IMG/VR virus record: IMGVR_UViG_3300046460_000401 | Span: 1-22,297 of that record | From: a virus | Strand: one strand, 5' to 3' | DNA: 22,297 bases | The notes under the pieces: model-generated | What the model was told of the DNA's origin: nothing | Seen by the model: the letters and a program-made list of their open reading frames with translations, nothing else | The model's database searches: none | Position numbers and translations under genes: made by a program | Shown here: piece by piece, positions 7,352-12,174 of the stretch | Numbering within the stretch: position 1 is the first letter of the stretch | How the letters are laid out: each line of letters begins with the position of its first letter

Positions 7352-7403
7352 CCGTGACCGGTAGTGGCAATTTGGTTTGGGTTGGGGTATTACAAGTGAC
7401 CGG
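7352..7403. repeat. 54-base repeat, copy 2
   Basis: Second copy of the element at 5440-5493, with GTGACCGG repeated at both its ends. The minus-strand reading (PVTCNTPTQTKLPLPVT) ends at a TAG about five codons further on, so any phage gene that began here is cut off by the insert carrying the 6766 gene. The 7439 gene starts 36 bases downstream. Confidence 0.75.
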
Positions 7404-7438
7404 CAAGGGGCCGGCAAAAAATCATAGGAGCAGATTCC

Positions 7439-7882
7439 ATGGACTTCAGTCGCGATCCAGAAGCTTTTTCAGGTTACTTGAACACCGTCAAGCGTGATTG
7501 GACAGGCGCGGCGAGGGAGTTTATGGGGCTTCTTGAACACTGGCAAACCATAACGAAGCAGTACTATCCAGATCTAGTTGAGATAGGTGTTGGAGAGGAA
7601 GCCAATACCATTAAAGGCAAGGTTCTGGGGAAAGCCTTTTTACTCGAGCTCAGCCCGTTGGCAAAGGATCAAGTTGGTTATGCAGAGGCCATACTCTCGA
7701 CTAGCAACTCAGCAGGAGTAGAGGTAGAAATTGGTCGATTTCTCGTGCGCCGAGACGGAACTCTAGTCGGAGCTGACGGAGATGTCTTAACTGACCCAAT
7801 GTCGAATATGTATAGTTACAAGATATTCACGACCATTCTGCGTGACGTCGTAGAGACTCCCGCCGCAGTTAAGGGGGTGTAA
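7439..7882 (+). CDS. Unknown 147-aa soluble protein, accessory
   Basis: A soluble protein with no signal peptide or membrane helix. The first 50 residues are helical (MDFSRDPEAFSGYLNTVKRD and on, Trp/Tyr rich). The rest looks like a beta-rich fold, with GKVLGKAFLLELSP, VEVEIGRFLVRRDGTLVG and a terminal helix. AGGAG lies about 8 bases before ATG 7439. It ends 10 bases before the stop of the convergent phage gene at 7893, one of the few places where the insert did not damage a resident gene. I do not recognise the family. The EIGRFLVRRDGTL pattern resembles a strand-turn-strand hairpin but no catalytic motif is visible. Confidence 0.7.
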   Translation: MDFSRDPEAFSGYLNTVKRDWTGAAREFMGLLEHWQTITKQYYPDLVEIGVGEEANTIKGKVLGKAFLLELSPLAKDQVGYAEAILSTSNSAGVEVEIGRFLVRRDGTLVGADGDVLTDPMSNMYSYKIFTTILRDVVETPAAVKGV

Positions 7883-7892
7883 TCAGTCTCGG

Positions 7893-8216
7893 CTAATCAT
7901 CATTCAAAGCCCGCAGCGCCTCTCGTTCGTAGGAGTGCTGCAGCTTCCGTGACATGTTTTCGCTTATGATGATTTTAGGTCGCGACATGTCGGCGAATCG
8001 TGCGGACTCTTCAGTAGACGCCCCAGCGATGTTGATCAGGAACGTCGACACCGTCTCCTGCCATTCCTCGAAGTCGTGGCGCTCGCCCAGCACTTGAAGT
8101 GCATCAGCGAGCGCTTTCGACACAATCAGCGATCGCTTCTCGGCGCCGATCCGATCCAGCAGCGCCTTCTCCTTGGCTCGCTTGTCCTTCTGCAATTGCG
8201 CGTTGCTCTTGGCCAT
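7893..8216 (-). CDS. Conserved-looking phage hypothetical protein
   Basis: An intact 107-aa leftward gene. The N-terminus is a strongly charged helix (MAKSNAQLQKDKRAKEKALL), followed by a helical body containing LADALQVLGERHDFEEWQET and a basic C-terminus. This suggests a small nucleic-acid-associated protein, possibly ribbon-helix-helix or other short DNA-binder, but the fold cannot be assigned by eye. The AGAGGT leader lies 7 bases before ATG and belongs to the CGGAATTG repeat. It is part of the PL transcript and, unlike most of its neighbours, undamaged. Confidence 0.75.
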   Translation of the reverse strand: MAKSNAQLQKDKRAKEKALLDRIGAEKRSLIVSKALADALQVLGERHDFEEWQETVSTFLINIAGASTEESARFADMSRPKIIISENMSRKLQHSYEREALRALNDD

Positions 8217-8219
8217 GAC

Positions 8220-8240
8220 CTACCTCTTCAATTCCGCTGT
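8220..8240. repeat. Leader repeat (CAGCGGAATTG type), copy 2
   Basis: Same 20-base core as at 6430, directly upstream of the intact leftward gene at 8216, where it provides the ribosome site. Confidence 0.7.
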
Positions 8241-8361
8241 CTGCGGTCAAACACCATGTATTGCACGGACGAGATTCAGCGAATAGATAAGCGTGATGGC
8301 TTAACGATGGTGCATCTATGCCATCTCGCGTAATATCCCGAAAAAACACAAGGGTGGATAC

Positions 8362-9003
8362 ATGGAAGGTTACACATTGAATGTTGCGGATATTCGTTAT
8401 GATGGTAAAGGAATTCTTGTTGATCAGGCGACAACTACCTCTGTCGGTACTAAAGAACATCCACTAACTGTCTATGTAAGCTCAGATACCGACTGGATAG
8501 CATTCGGCCCAAGTGCAGCAGGCGTTATCGTAGCAATTCTTGTTGCTATTTTGACAATTGGAGTTCAGCGAAATCAGATAAAATCAAATATCAGTAATTT
8601 CAGGCATCACTGGATGGTGGAGCTGCGTAGTGCAGCCTCTGAACTTATTCAATTGATGACGCTTTTAGCAAACTCTGTAACTATGAACCAAGGATACAAG
8701 AAAACGCCAGAGTATTTTGAAAACTGTTCAAAAGCGTCTCAGCTTAGAGCAAAAATTGACTTACTGTTAAGTAGGGATGATGAAACGTCCAAGAAAATAA
8801 TGTCGGCCGGGCTAGAGACTCTAAAAAAAGTTTCGAGTGCTAGCTATCAGGACGACAAGGACAAAATTTTGAGTTATGTATCCGCATATAAACATTTGCT
8901 GCGGGCAGAGCTTGAGAGAGCTTGGGGTCATACCCAGGAAGATCTGGGCATAAATAAGCGTTTTATGTTTTTACGTATGTTCAAAAGAAATGGTTCCACC
9001 TAA
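8362..9003 (+). CDS. Membrane-anchored helical protein, accessory
   Basis: A 213-aa protein. About 47 polar residues are followed by one membrane helix (about 48-68, GPSAAGVIVAILVAILTIGV) and then a long helical domain starting NQIKSNISNFRHHWMVELRS. This membrane-helix plus RxxWxxELR pattern is familiar from many uncharacterised bacterial membrane proteins found near defence genes, but I cannot name a family. AAGGGTGG precedes ATG 8362 by about 5-6 bases. It looks AT-rich against the phage backbone. The insert lies between the intact gene at 8216 and the truncated gene at 9130. It is the last of the opposite-strand accessory genes before the immunity region. Confidence 0.75.
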   Translation: MEGYTLNVADIRYDGKGILVDQATTTSVGTKEHPLTVYVSSDTDWIAFGPSAAGVIVAILVAILTIGVQRNQIKSNISNFRHHWMVELRSAASELIQLMTLLANSVTMNQGYKKTPEYFENCSKASQLRAKIDLLLSRDDETSKKIMSAGLETLKKVSSASYQDDKDKILSYVSAYKHLLRAELERAWGHTQEDLGINKRFMFLRMFKRNGST

Positions 9004-9016
9004 GAGCTGGCTTTTT

Positions 9017-9130
9017 TTAGTCGGTAGTGACGATTATTATTTTAGAGGCTACCTCTCCAATTCCGCTGGCCGGCAAGTCCAGCCAGGTCTGTGGGCGGCG
9101 TGTCGTCGCCTGGTTACTGATGCGTTTCAT
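9017..9130 (-). pseudogene. Truncated small phage gene
   Basis: An ATGA overlap with the stop of the 9127 gene starts a leftward frame (MKRISNQATTRRPQTWLDLP, then ASGIGEV) that leaves phage-like sequence near 9048 and stops 10 codons later inside AT-rich insert sequence. The residues ASGIGEV fall in the third copy of the CGGAATTG repeat. I read it as a cotranscribed phage gene with its 3' part replaced by the insert carrying the 8362 gene. It could still give a 37-aa peptide. Confidence 0.5.
9050..9072. repeat. Leader repeat (CAGCGGAATTG type), copy 3
   Basis: CTACCTCTCCAATTCCGCTG, one base different from the other two copies across the core. No start codon follows it on the minus strand, so the gene that would have begun here has been replaced. 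Confidence 0.65.
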
Positions 9131-9432
9131 GAGTTGAACTTGAGTCCGTTCTCGCTGGCGATCAGCGCAACCCGCTTGACGTGCATGTGCAGTGTCTTGG
9201 CCGTCTCGCTGATAGTCTTGCCGGCTTCGGCCAGTTCGCGCACTCTCGGAGCGATCTTGTTGCGCTCGACGCGCAGACGGTCGTGGTGCGGGGTGGATGC
9301 CAGCTTTGGATCGCCAGTTACGCCACTGGGGATTTGCTGGGCCTTGCCGCCGGCGCCAAAAAACTGATCCAGCTGCTCGTTCAGGCTCGCGACGATGCAG
9401 TCTCGGGGGTTAGGTTGCGGTACGCCGATCAC
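9127..9432 (-). CDS. HTH-containing phage protein
   Basis: A 101-aa protein starting at GTG 9432, which overlaps the stop of the preceding gene (GTGA) and has AGGAGG 5 bases upstream. The C-terminal third (RVRELAEAGKTISETAKTLH then MHVKRVALIASENGL) is a classic helix-turn-helix of the homeodomain-like or resolvase type. The N-terminal part is polar with a short Gly-rich turn. It should bind DNA and may regulate the leftward operon. A longer open frame reaching to 9891 has no ribosome site and overlaps the 9731 gene, so I rejected that start. No named family. Confidence 0.8.
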   Translation of the reverse strand: MIGVPQPNPRDCIVASLNEQLDQFFGAGGKAQQIPSGVTGDPKLASTPHHDRLRVERNKIAPRVRELAEAGKTISETAKTLHMHVKRVALIASENGLKFNS

Positions 9433-9731
9433 TGCTGACCTCCTGCTGGCCGGTTGGCTTTTGCTTCGAACTGAATCGCCATGTCGAGCGCCGCCTTGTA
9501 GGTCCAGCGAAACGCCGCTGTCTTGCCGGTGGACAGATTTACGACATGGAAGGCCTTGCCGACCGTCCTCACCTGGAAGCGCACCTGCTTCTCCGGCATC
9601 ACTAGGCCTGCGAGTCGCGCAAACGTCTCGCGTGCTGCCTGGGTACGAATCATCAGGACGCGCAGAACATCGACGCGCTGTTGCATCAGTGCGTGCATTT
9701 CGACCTGAGCAATTTCTGTTGCGTGCTTCAT
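9429..9731 (-). CDS. Phage hypothetical protein, first gene of PL operon
   Basis: A 100-aa protein (MKHATEIAQVEMHALMQQRV and on). A helical N-terminal half is followed by a basic beta-rich segment, RFQVRTVGKAFHVVNLSTGKT, then another helix. No motif identifies a function. Being the first gene after PL it occupies the place of N in lambda, but it lacks the Arg-rich N-terminus of an N-type antiterminator, so I do not propose that role. Translationally coupled to the 9432 gene by a four-base overlap. Confidence 0.7.
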   Translation of the reverse strand: MKHATEIAQVEMHALMQQRVDVLRVLMIRTQAARETFARLAGLVMPEKQVRFQVRTVGKAFHVVNLSTGKTAAFRWTYKAALDMAIQFEAKANRPAGGQQ

Positions 9732-10034
9732 GGTTGATTACCTGTCGGTTGTCATCCCAAGCAGCCCTCGCGAGAAGGCTGCTCAGTGATGCTTTCCGTT
9801 TCTCGTTGCACATCGACGCCGGAGTCCTCTCTCTGCCCGCTGCCGCTACTGGCGTCACATCGGGTGGCTGTGCAACTTTGCGTGCTCTCATGAGAGAGCC
9901 CGGCCAGTTCCAGAGCTGGCATGGGGATCGAAATTTGTGTTTCGCGCTGTTCCCGTTGCCGGGGATCGATCCGCGAAGATTTTTGATTGTTAAAGAACGG
10001 CGTAGCTTTCGCTACTTGGCCTGCGTACTGGCTT
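9732..10034 (-). other. Leader of the PL transcript
   Basis: About 300 bases between the expected PL start and the first clear gene. It contains the hairpin at 9760-9783 and a 96-codon leftward open frame (10042-9752) whose ATG would lie inside the PL -10 region, so that frame could not be read in full from PL. Shorter internal starts are possible. I see no boxA/boxB pair that I can defend. Confidence 0.4.
9760..9783 (-). promoter_or_regulatory. Perfect hairpin in PL leader
   Basis: AGCAGCC and GGCTGCT arms of 7 bases around a 10-base loop, 28 bases before ATG 9731 on the leftward transcript. There is no U-run, so it is not a simple terminator. A nut-like, attenuator or protein-binding hairpin is possible. 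Confidence 0.5.
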
Positions 10035-10040
10035 GAATCC

Positions 10041-10069
10041 ATTTAAGCAAGCTGAAATCAAGCAGTCAA
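10041..10069 (-). promoter_or_regulatory. PL promoter
   Basis: Leftward promoter with -35 TTGACT (10064-10069), a 17-base spacer and -10 TTAAAT (10041-10046). Two CI-type operators overlap it, so repressor binding would block it directly. It would drive the leftward early genes down to integrase. Confidence 0.75.
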
Positions 10070-10101
10070 GCATGCTTAATAAAATAATTCAGCAATCTGA
10101 A
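10043..10101. promoter_or_regulatory. OL operators (three sites)
   Basis: TTAAGCAAGCTGAA (10043-10056), TCAAGCATGCTTAA (10066-10079) and TTCAGCAATCTGAA (10088-10101) are 14-base sites with dyad symmetry, starting 22-23 bases apart, i.e. about two helical turns. They match the sites around 11209-11278 next to cro and cI. Confidence 0.8.
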
Positions 10102-10113
10102 ATGAACGGCCGT

Positions 10114-10135
10114 AAAAAAGCCCGCGTTTGCGGGC
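10114..10135 (-). terminator. Leftward terminator after DUF1654 gene
   Basis: Minus-strand GCCCGC-AAAC-GCGGGC hairpin followed by six Ts, six bases past the stop at 10141. It would separate DUF1654 transcription from PL. Confidence 0.85.
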
Positions 10136-10140
10136 TTCTT

Positions 10141-10392
10141 TCAAGCGTCACAGTATTGTTTCCACCCGATCTTTATTGCACCACCTTGTAAAGATTCAAC
10201 CATCACACCGTCAGTCTCGCTGATATCGTCAATTAGTCGCTGCCAGTCTTCCTCGGCCTCGTGCTCCAACCTCGACACCGTGACGGCCATTCTCTTCTGA
10301 ACACTCGGAGCAGCGATTAGTGCCTGGAGGCGCCGGCCCGCGAGTTCGTAAGATGTGGTGGTGCTGGGTGTCGCGGTCGATCGTAGAGACAT
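10141..10392 (-). CDS. DUF1654 family protein under SOS-type promoter
   Basis: An 83-aa protein with the DUF1654 pattern: YELAGRRLQALIAAPSVQKR near the N-terminus, then DWQRLIDDISETDGV and a C-terminal beta-strand ending in IKIGW. The family is typical of Pseudomonas and its prophages and its biochemical role is unknown. AAGGAG precedes the ATG. The gene has its own promoter with a LexA box (10412-10427) and its own terminator, and it lies between OL and cI, the place held by rex genes in lambda. Damage-induced expression is therefore predicted, independent of CI. Confidence 0.85.
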   Translation of the reverse strand: MSLRSTATPSTTTSYELAGRRLQALIAAPSVQKRMAVTVSRLEHEAEEDWQRLIDDISETDGVMVESLQGGAIKIGWKQYCDA

Positions 10393-10411
10393 GGTTGCTC
10401 CTTACCTTTAG

Positions 10412-10427
10412 CTGTATGAATGTACAG
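10412..10427. promoter_or_regulatory. LexA (SOS) box
   Basis: CTGTATGAATGTACAG fits the CTGT-N8-ACAG consensus with TAT and TA at the expected inner positions. It abuts the -10 of the DUF1654 promoter, where bound LexA would block RNA polymerase. Confidence 0.8.
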
Positions 10428-10454
10428 TATTATTTCAGCGCAGTTGATTGGCAA
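10427..10454 (-). promoter_or_regulatory. Promoter of DUF1654 gene
   Basis: Leftward -35 TTGCCA (10449-10454), 16-base spacer, -10 TAATAC (10427-10432), with the LexA box immediately downstream. Confidence 0.65.
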
Positions 10455-10460
10455 GGTTTT

Positions 10461-10480
10461 AGGAGTACATTTGTACTCCT
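10461..10480. promoter_or_regulatory. Perfect 8-4-8 inverted repeat
   Basis: AGGAGTAC-ATTT-GTACTCCT. It lies just upstream of the DUF1654 promoter and just past the cI terminator. It looks like a dimeric protein operator. It does not match the CI operators or the LexA box, so a third regulator is possible. Confidence 0.55.
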
Positions 10481-10494
10481 TTGTCTTCGGGCAG

Positions 10495-10519
10495 CAAAAA
10501 GCCCGCTTTTGGCGGGCTT
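10495..10519 (-). terminator. Leftward terminator after cI
   Basis: Minus-strand AAGCCCGC-CAAAA-GCGGGCTT hairpin followed by a T-run, about 30 bases past the cI stop. Confidence 0.8.
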
Positions 10520-10547
10520 GGGGTTAGCGGGTAGGGAGTAAGTGGGG

Positions 10548-11198
10548 CTATAACTTCTGCAGCGCCCGGACTACCACACCTACAATGCGGCAGTCTTCGG
10601 CCAGCATCTCAGTTGGATACGCGGGATTCAACGGCTTCAAAAAACGCCTGCCGCCATCATCAACAAGCTTTTTGAAAGTGGCTTGATCGCTATCGGCGAG
10701 TTTTGCGACAACCAGTTTGCCCGATTGCACATCTGCCTCAGTGTCGACGAGGATAAGTGTTCCCTCTGTGATGCTTGTGCCAACCGGCGATGTCATCGAA
10801 TCGCCTTTCACTTCCAGCCAGAACGCGGTTCCCTTGGAGTCATAGTCGGAGAGCTCGTACCGATCTGAGAAACCAGGCGGGAAGGGCTCCACAGCCTCGG
10901 CCCACGCGCCTGCAGCTACCCAGCTGATAACCGGATATCGAAACGACTCCACGGGTTGTCGAGCCGCGCCTACATTCGAATCAGGTTCAACCTCTTCGCC
11001 TTCGCCGATTGCAAGCCATTCAGCCCTAAACCCCGTGGCCTTAGCCAGCGCGTAAAGGTTTTCAGGCCGAATACTTTTACTTTCGCCTGAGATCCATTGA
11101 GTAACGGCAGAATTCGCCACCCCGCAAAGGGCGGCGATTTCCCCTTTCTTTTTCCCACTGAGCGCAATGGCTCGGGCAATACGTTCGTGTCTTTCCAT
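10548..11198 (-). CDS. cI: CI-type repressor (HTH-XRE plus S24 peptidase)
   Basis: A 216-aa phage repressor. Residues 1-65 form the helix-turn-helix (KKGEIAALCGVANSAVTQWI) and 90-216 the LexA/CI-like S24 self-cleavage and dimerisation domain. The expected cleavage site is A96-G97 (VAAGAWAE), the nucleophile is S134 (KGDSM) and the general base K177 (TFKKL). It should bind the 14-base operators at OL and OR, keep PL and PR off in the lysogen and be inactivated by RecA-stimulated autocleavage after DNA damage. The start codon lies only 7 bases past a TAATAT -10 sequence, with no ribosome site, so the mRNA is probably leaderless like lambda cI from PRM. Divergent from cro. Confidence 0.95.
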   Translation of the reverse strand: MERHERIARAIALSGKKKGEIAALCGVANSAVTQWISGESKSIRPENLYALAKATGFRAEWLAIGEGEEVEPDSNVGAARQPVESFRYPVISWVAAGAWAEAVEPFPPGFSDRYELSDYDSKGTAFWLEVKGDSMTSPVGTSITEGTLILVDTEADVQSGKLVVAKLADSDQATFKKLVDDGGRRFLKPLNPAYPTEMLAEDCRIVGVVVRALQKL

Positions 11199-11205
11199 GA
11201 CGCCA

Positions 11206-11211
11206 ATATTA
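11206..11211 (-). promoter_or_regulatory. PRM -10 element
   Basis: TAATAT on the minus strand, with no convincing -35, as expected for an activator-dependent maintenance promoter. An operator (11209-11222) overlaps it. Confidence 0.5.
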
Positions 11212-11278
11212 AGTTAGCTGAATTTAAGTATGCAGAGTGCTTAATTCTGCGTTGACGCCATAACTTCAGCATGCTGAA
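11209..11278. promoter_or_regulatory. OR operators
   Basis: TTAAGTTAGCTGAA (11209-11222), an imperfect site read on the minus strand as TTAAGCACTCTGCA (11231-11244), and the perfect palindrome TTCAGCATGCTGAA (11265-11278). They share the consensus of OL and lie between cI and cro. The palindrome sits between the -35 and -10 of PR. Confidence 0.8.
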
Positions 11279-11280
11279 AT
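11252..11280 (+). promoter_or_regulatory. PR promoter
   Basis: Rightward -35 TTGACG (11252-11257), 17-base spacer, -10 TGAAAT (11275-11280), with an operator covering the spacer. It drives cro and the replication operon. Confidence 0.7.
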
Positions 11281-11307
11281 TGCGGCACGCACGAATGAGG
11301 ATGCGCA

Positions 11308-11487
11308 ATGAATACGCGTGAGGTCGCCGAACACTTCGGCAGCAAGAAAAAGTTAGCGGTTGCGCTGGGAATCCATCCAAGTGCCGTGACCATGTGGGGG
11401 GAAACGATCCCAGAGTCCCGCCAGTACCAGATTCAGGTTCTTTCCAAAGGGAAATTCAAAGCGGAGCGTAAAAGCGACGCCCCATAG
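11308..11487 (+). CDS. cro: Cro-like repressor
   Basis: A 59-aa DNA-binding protein with the compact Cro pattern: VAEHFGSKKKLAVALGIHPS followed by AVTMWGETIPESRQYQI, a helix-turn-helix with the W-x-x-x-IPE-x-R-x-x-x-I tail seen in P22-type Cro proteins. It is too short for domains beyond the helix-turn-helix. It is the first gene after PR and divergent from cI, and would bind the same operators to favour lytic growth. The ribosome site is GAGG at 11297-11300, about 7 bases from ATG 11308. Confidence 0.85.
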   Translation: MNTREVAEHFGSKKKLAVALGIHPSAVTMWGETIPESRQYQIQVLSKGKFKAERKSDAP

Positions 11488-11561
11488 CTGCCCTGATCCA
11501 TGAGTTGAATTCTACTCCGCCACTGGCATCACGCCACGGAAACAAATTTGAGGTTTTACGA

Positions 11562-11984
11562 ATGGAAGATTTCTTGAGGGCTTGCCACACCACCGTCAAG
11601 GAAAGTGGGGCAGAGGAGTTGGCCGGGAAGATGTGCATGGCACACGTGAGCTTGCTCCAGCGCTCGAACCCGGACAACGCGGCGCATCACCTGACTATTG
11701 AGCATCTGTTTGGGATTTTGCTGCACACCGAAGACATGCGCCCGTTGCAAACGTTGGCGGATCAGTTCGGTTTCGAGCTCGTTCCGAAGGATGCGCCGGC
11801 ACCCAAAGAGCTGACTGCCTCGCTGGTACATGTCGGCAAGGAAGTAGCTGAACTGACCATCGCTGTGCACGAGGCTTTGGATGACCAGCACGTTTCATCC
11901 GGCGAGAAGACCGACATTCTCACTGAGATCGGACATGTACGCGAAAGCCTTCATTTGCTCGAAAGCTCGGTGAAGGCAGCTTGA
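11562..11984 (+). CDS. Phage regulatory CII family protein
   Basis: A 140-aa protein starting MEDFLRACHTTVKESGAEEL, containing SLLQRSNPDN and LTIEHLFGILLHTEDMRPL, the signature of the phage CII/CP76 regulatory family (PF06892). Residues 1-90 form the helix-turn-helix core and the C-terminal part is a helical region. It should be a transcription regulator of the lysis-lysogeny choice. GAGG lies about 7 bases before ATG 11562; an upstream in-frame TTG at 11505 has no ribosome site. It follows cro by 74 bases and is read from PR. Confidence 0.85.
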   Translation: MEDFLRACHTTVKESGAEELAGKMCMAHVSLLQRSNPDNAAHHLTIEHLFGILLHTEDMRPLQTLADQFGFELVPKDAPAPKELTASLVHVGKEVAELTIAVHEALDDQHVSSGEKTDILTEIGHVRESLHLLESSVKAA

Positions 11985-11993
11985 GTTTCAGGC

Positions 11994-12023
11994 ACAAAAA
12001 AACCGGGCTGCAACCCGGTTTCT
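11994..12023 (-). terminator. Terminator between cII and the replication genes
   Basis: AAACCGGG-CTGCAA-CCCGGTTT hairpin. The long T-run is on the minus strand (seven As at 11997-12003 on the plus strand), so it best stops leftward transcripts. On the plus strand TTTCTTC is a weaker end. Confidence 0.75.
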
Positions 12024-12051
12024 TCAAAACGCAAAAAACTGAGGGGCCATT

Positions 12052-12174
12052 ATGAATACGAACGTCACCCCCGGTAATTCCTCCATTCCTGCGACACGTT
12101 TTGGTCAATCGCAAAAAGTGTCGCGACACACGTCATCTCGTTTTGCCGAATTGAATATCGGAGCCTCGCTGTGA
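12052..12174 (+). CDS. Small 40-aa protein ahead of the initiator gene
   Basis: An ORF of 40 codons (MNTNVTPGNSSIPATRFGQS and on) with GAGGGG about 6-8 bases before ATG. Its TGA overlaps the GTG start of the next gene, which points to translational coupling. It is Ser/Thr rich with no motif. Its main role may be coupling of initiator translation. No family recognised. Confidence 0.55.
   Translation: MNTNVTPGNSSIPATRFGQSQKVSRHTSSRFAELNIGASL

Noticed and set aside
9127-9891. 254-aa minus-strand reading of the HTH gene with a long N-terminal extension
   Set aside because: Overlaps the whole 9731 gene in another frame and has no ribosome site. GTG 9432 has AGGAGG and stop-start coupling.
9752-10042. 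96-aa minus-strand ORF in the PL leader
   Set aside because: Its ATG lies in the PL -10 region, so the full frame cannot be on the PL transcript. Composition is not clearly coding. Kept only as part of the leader.
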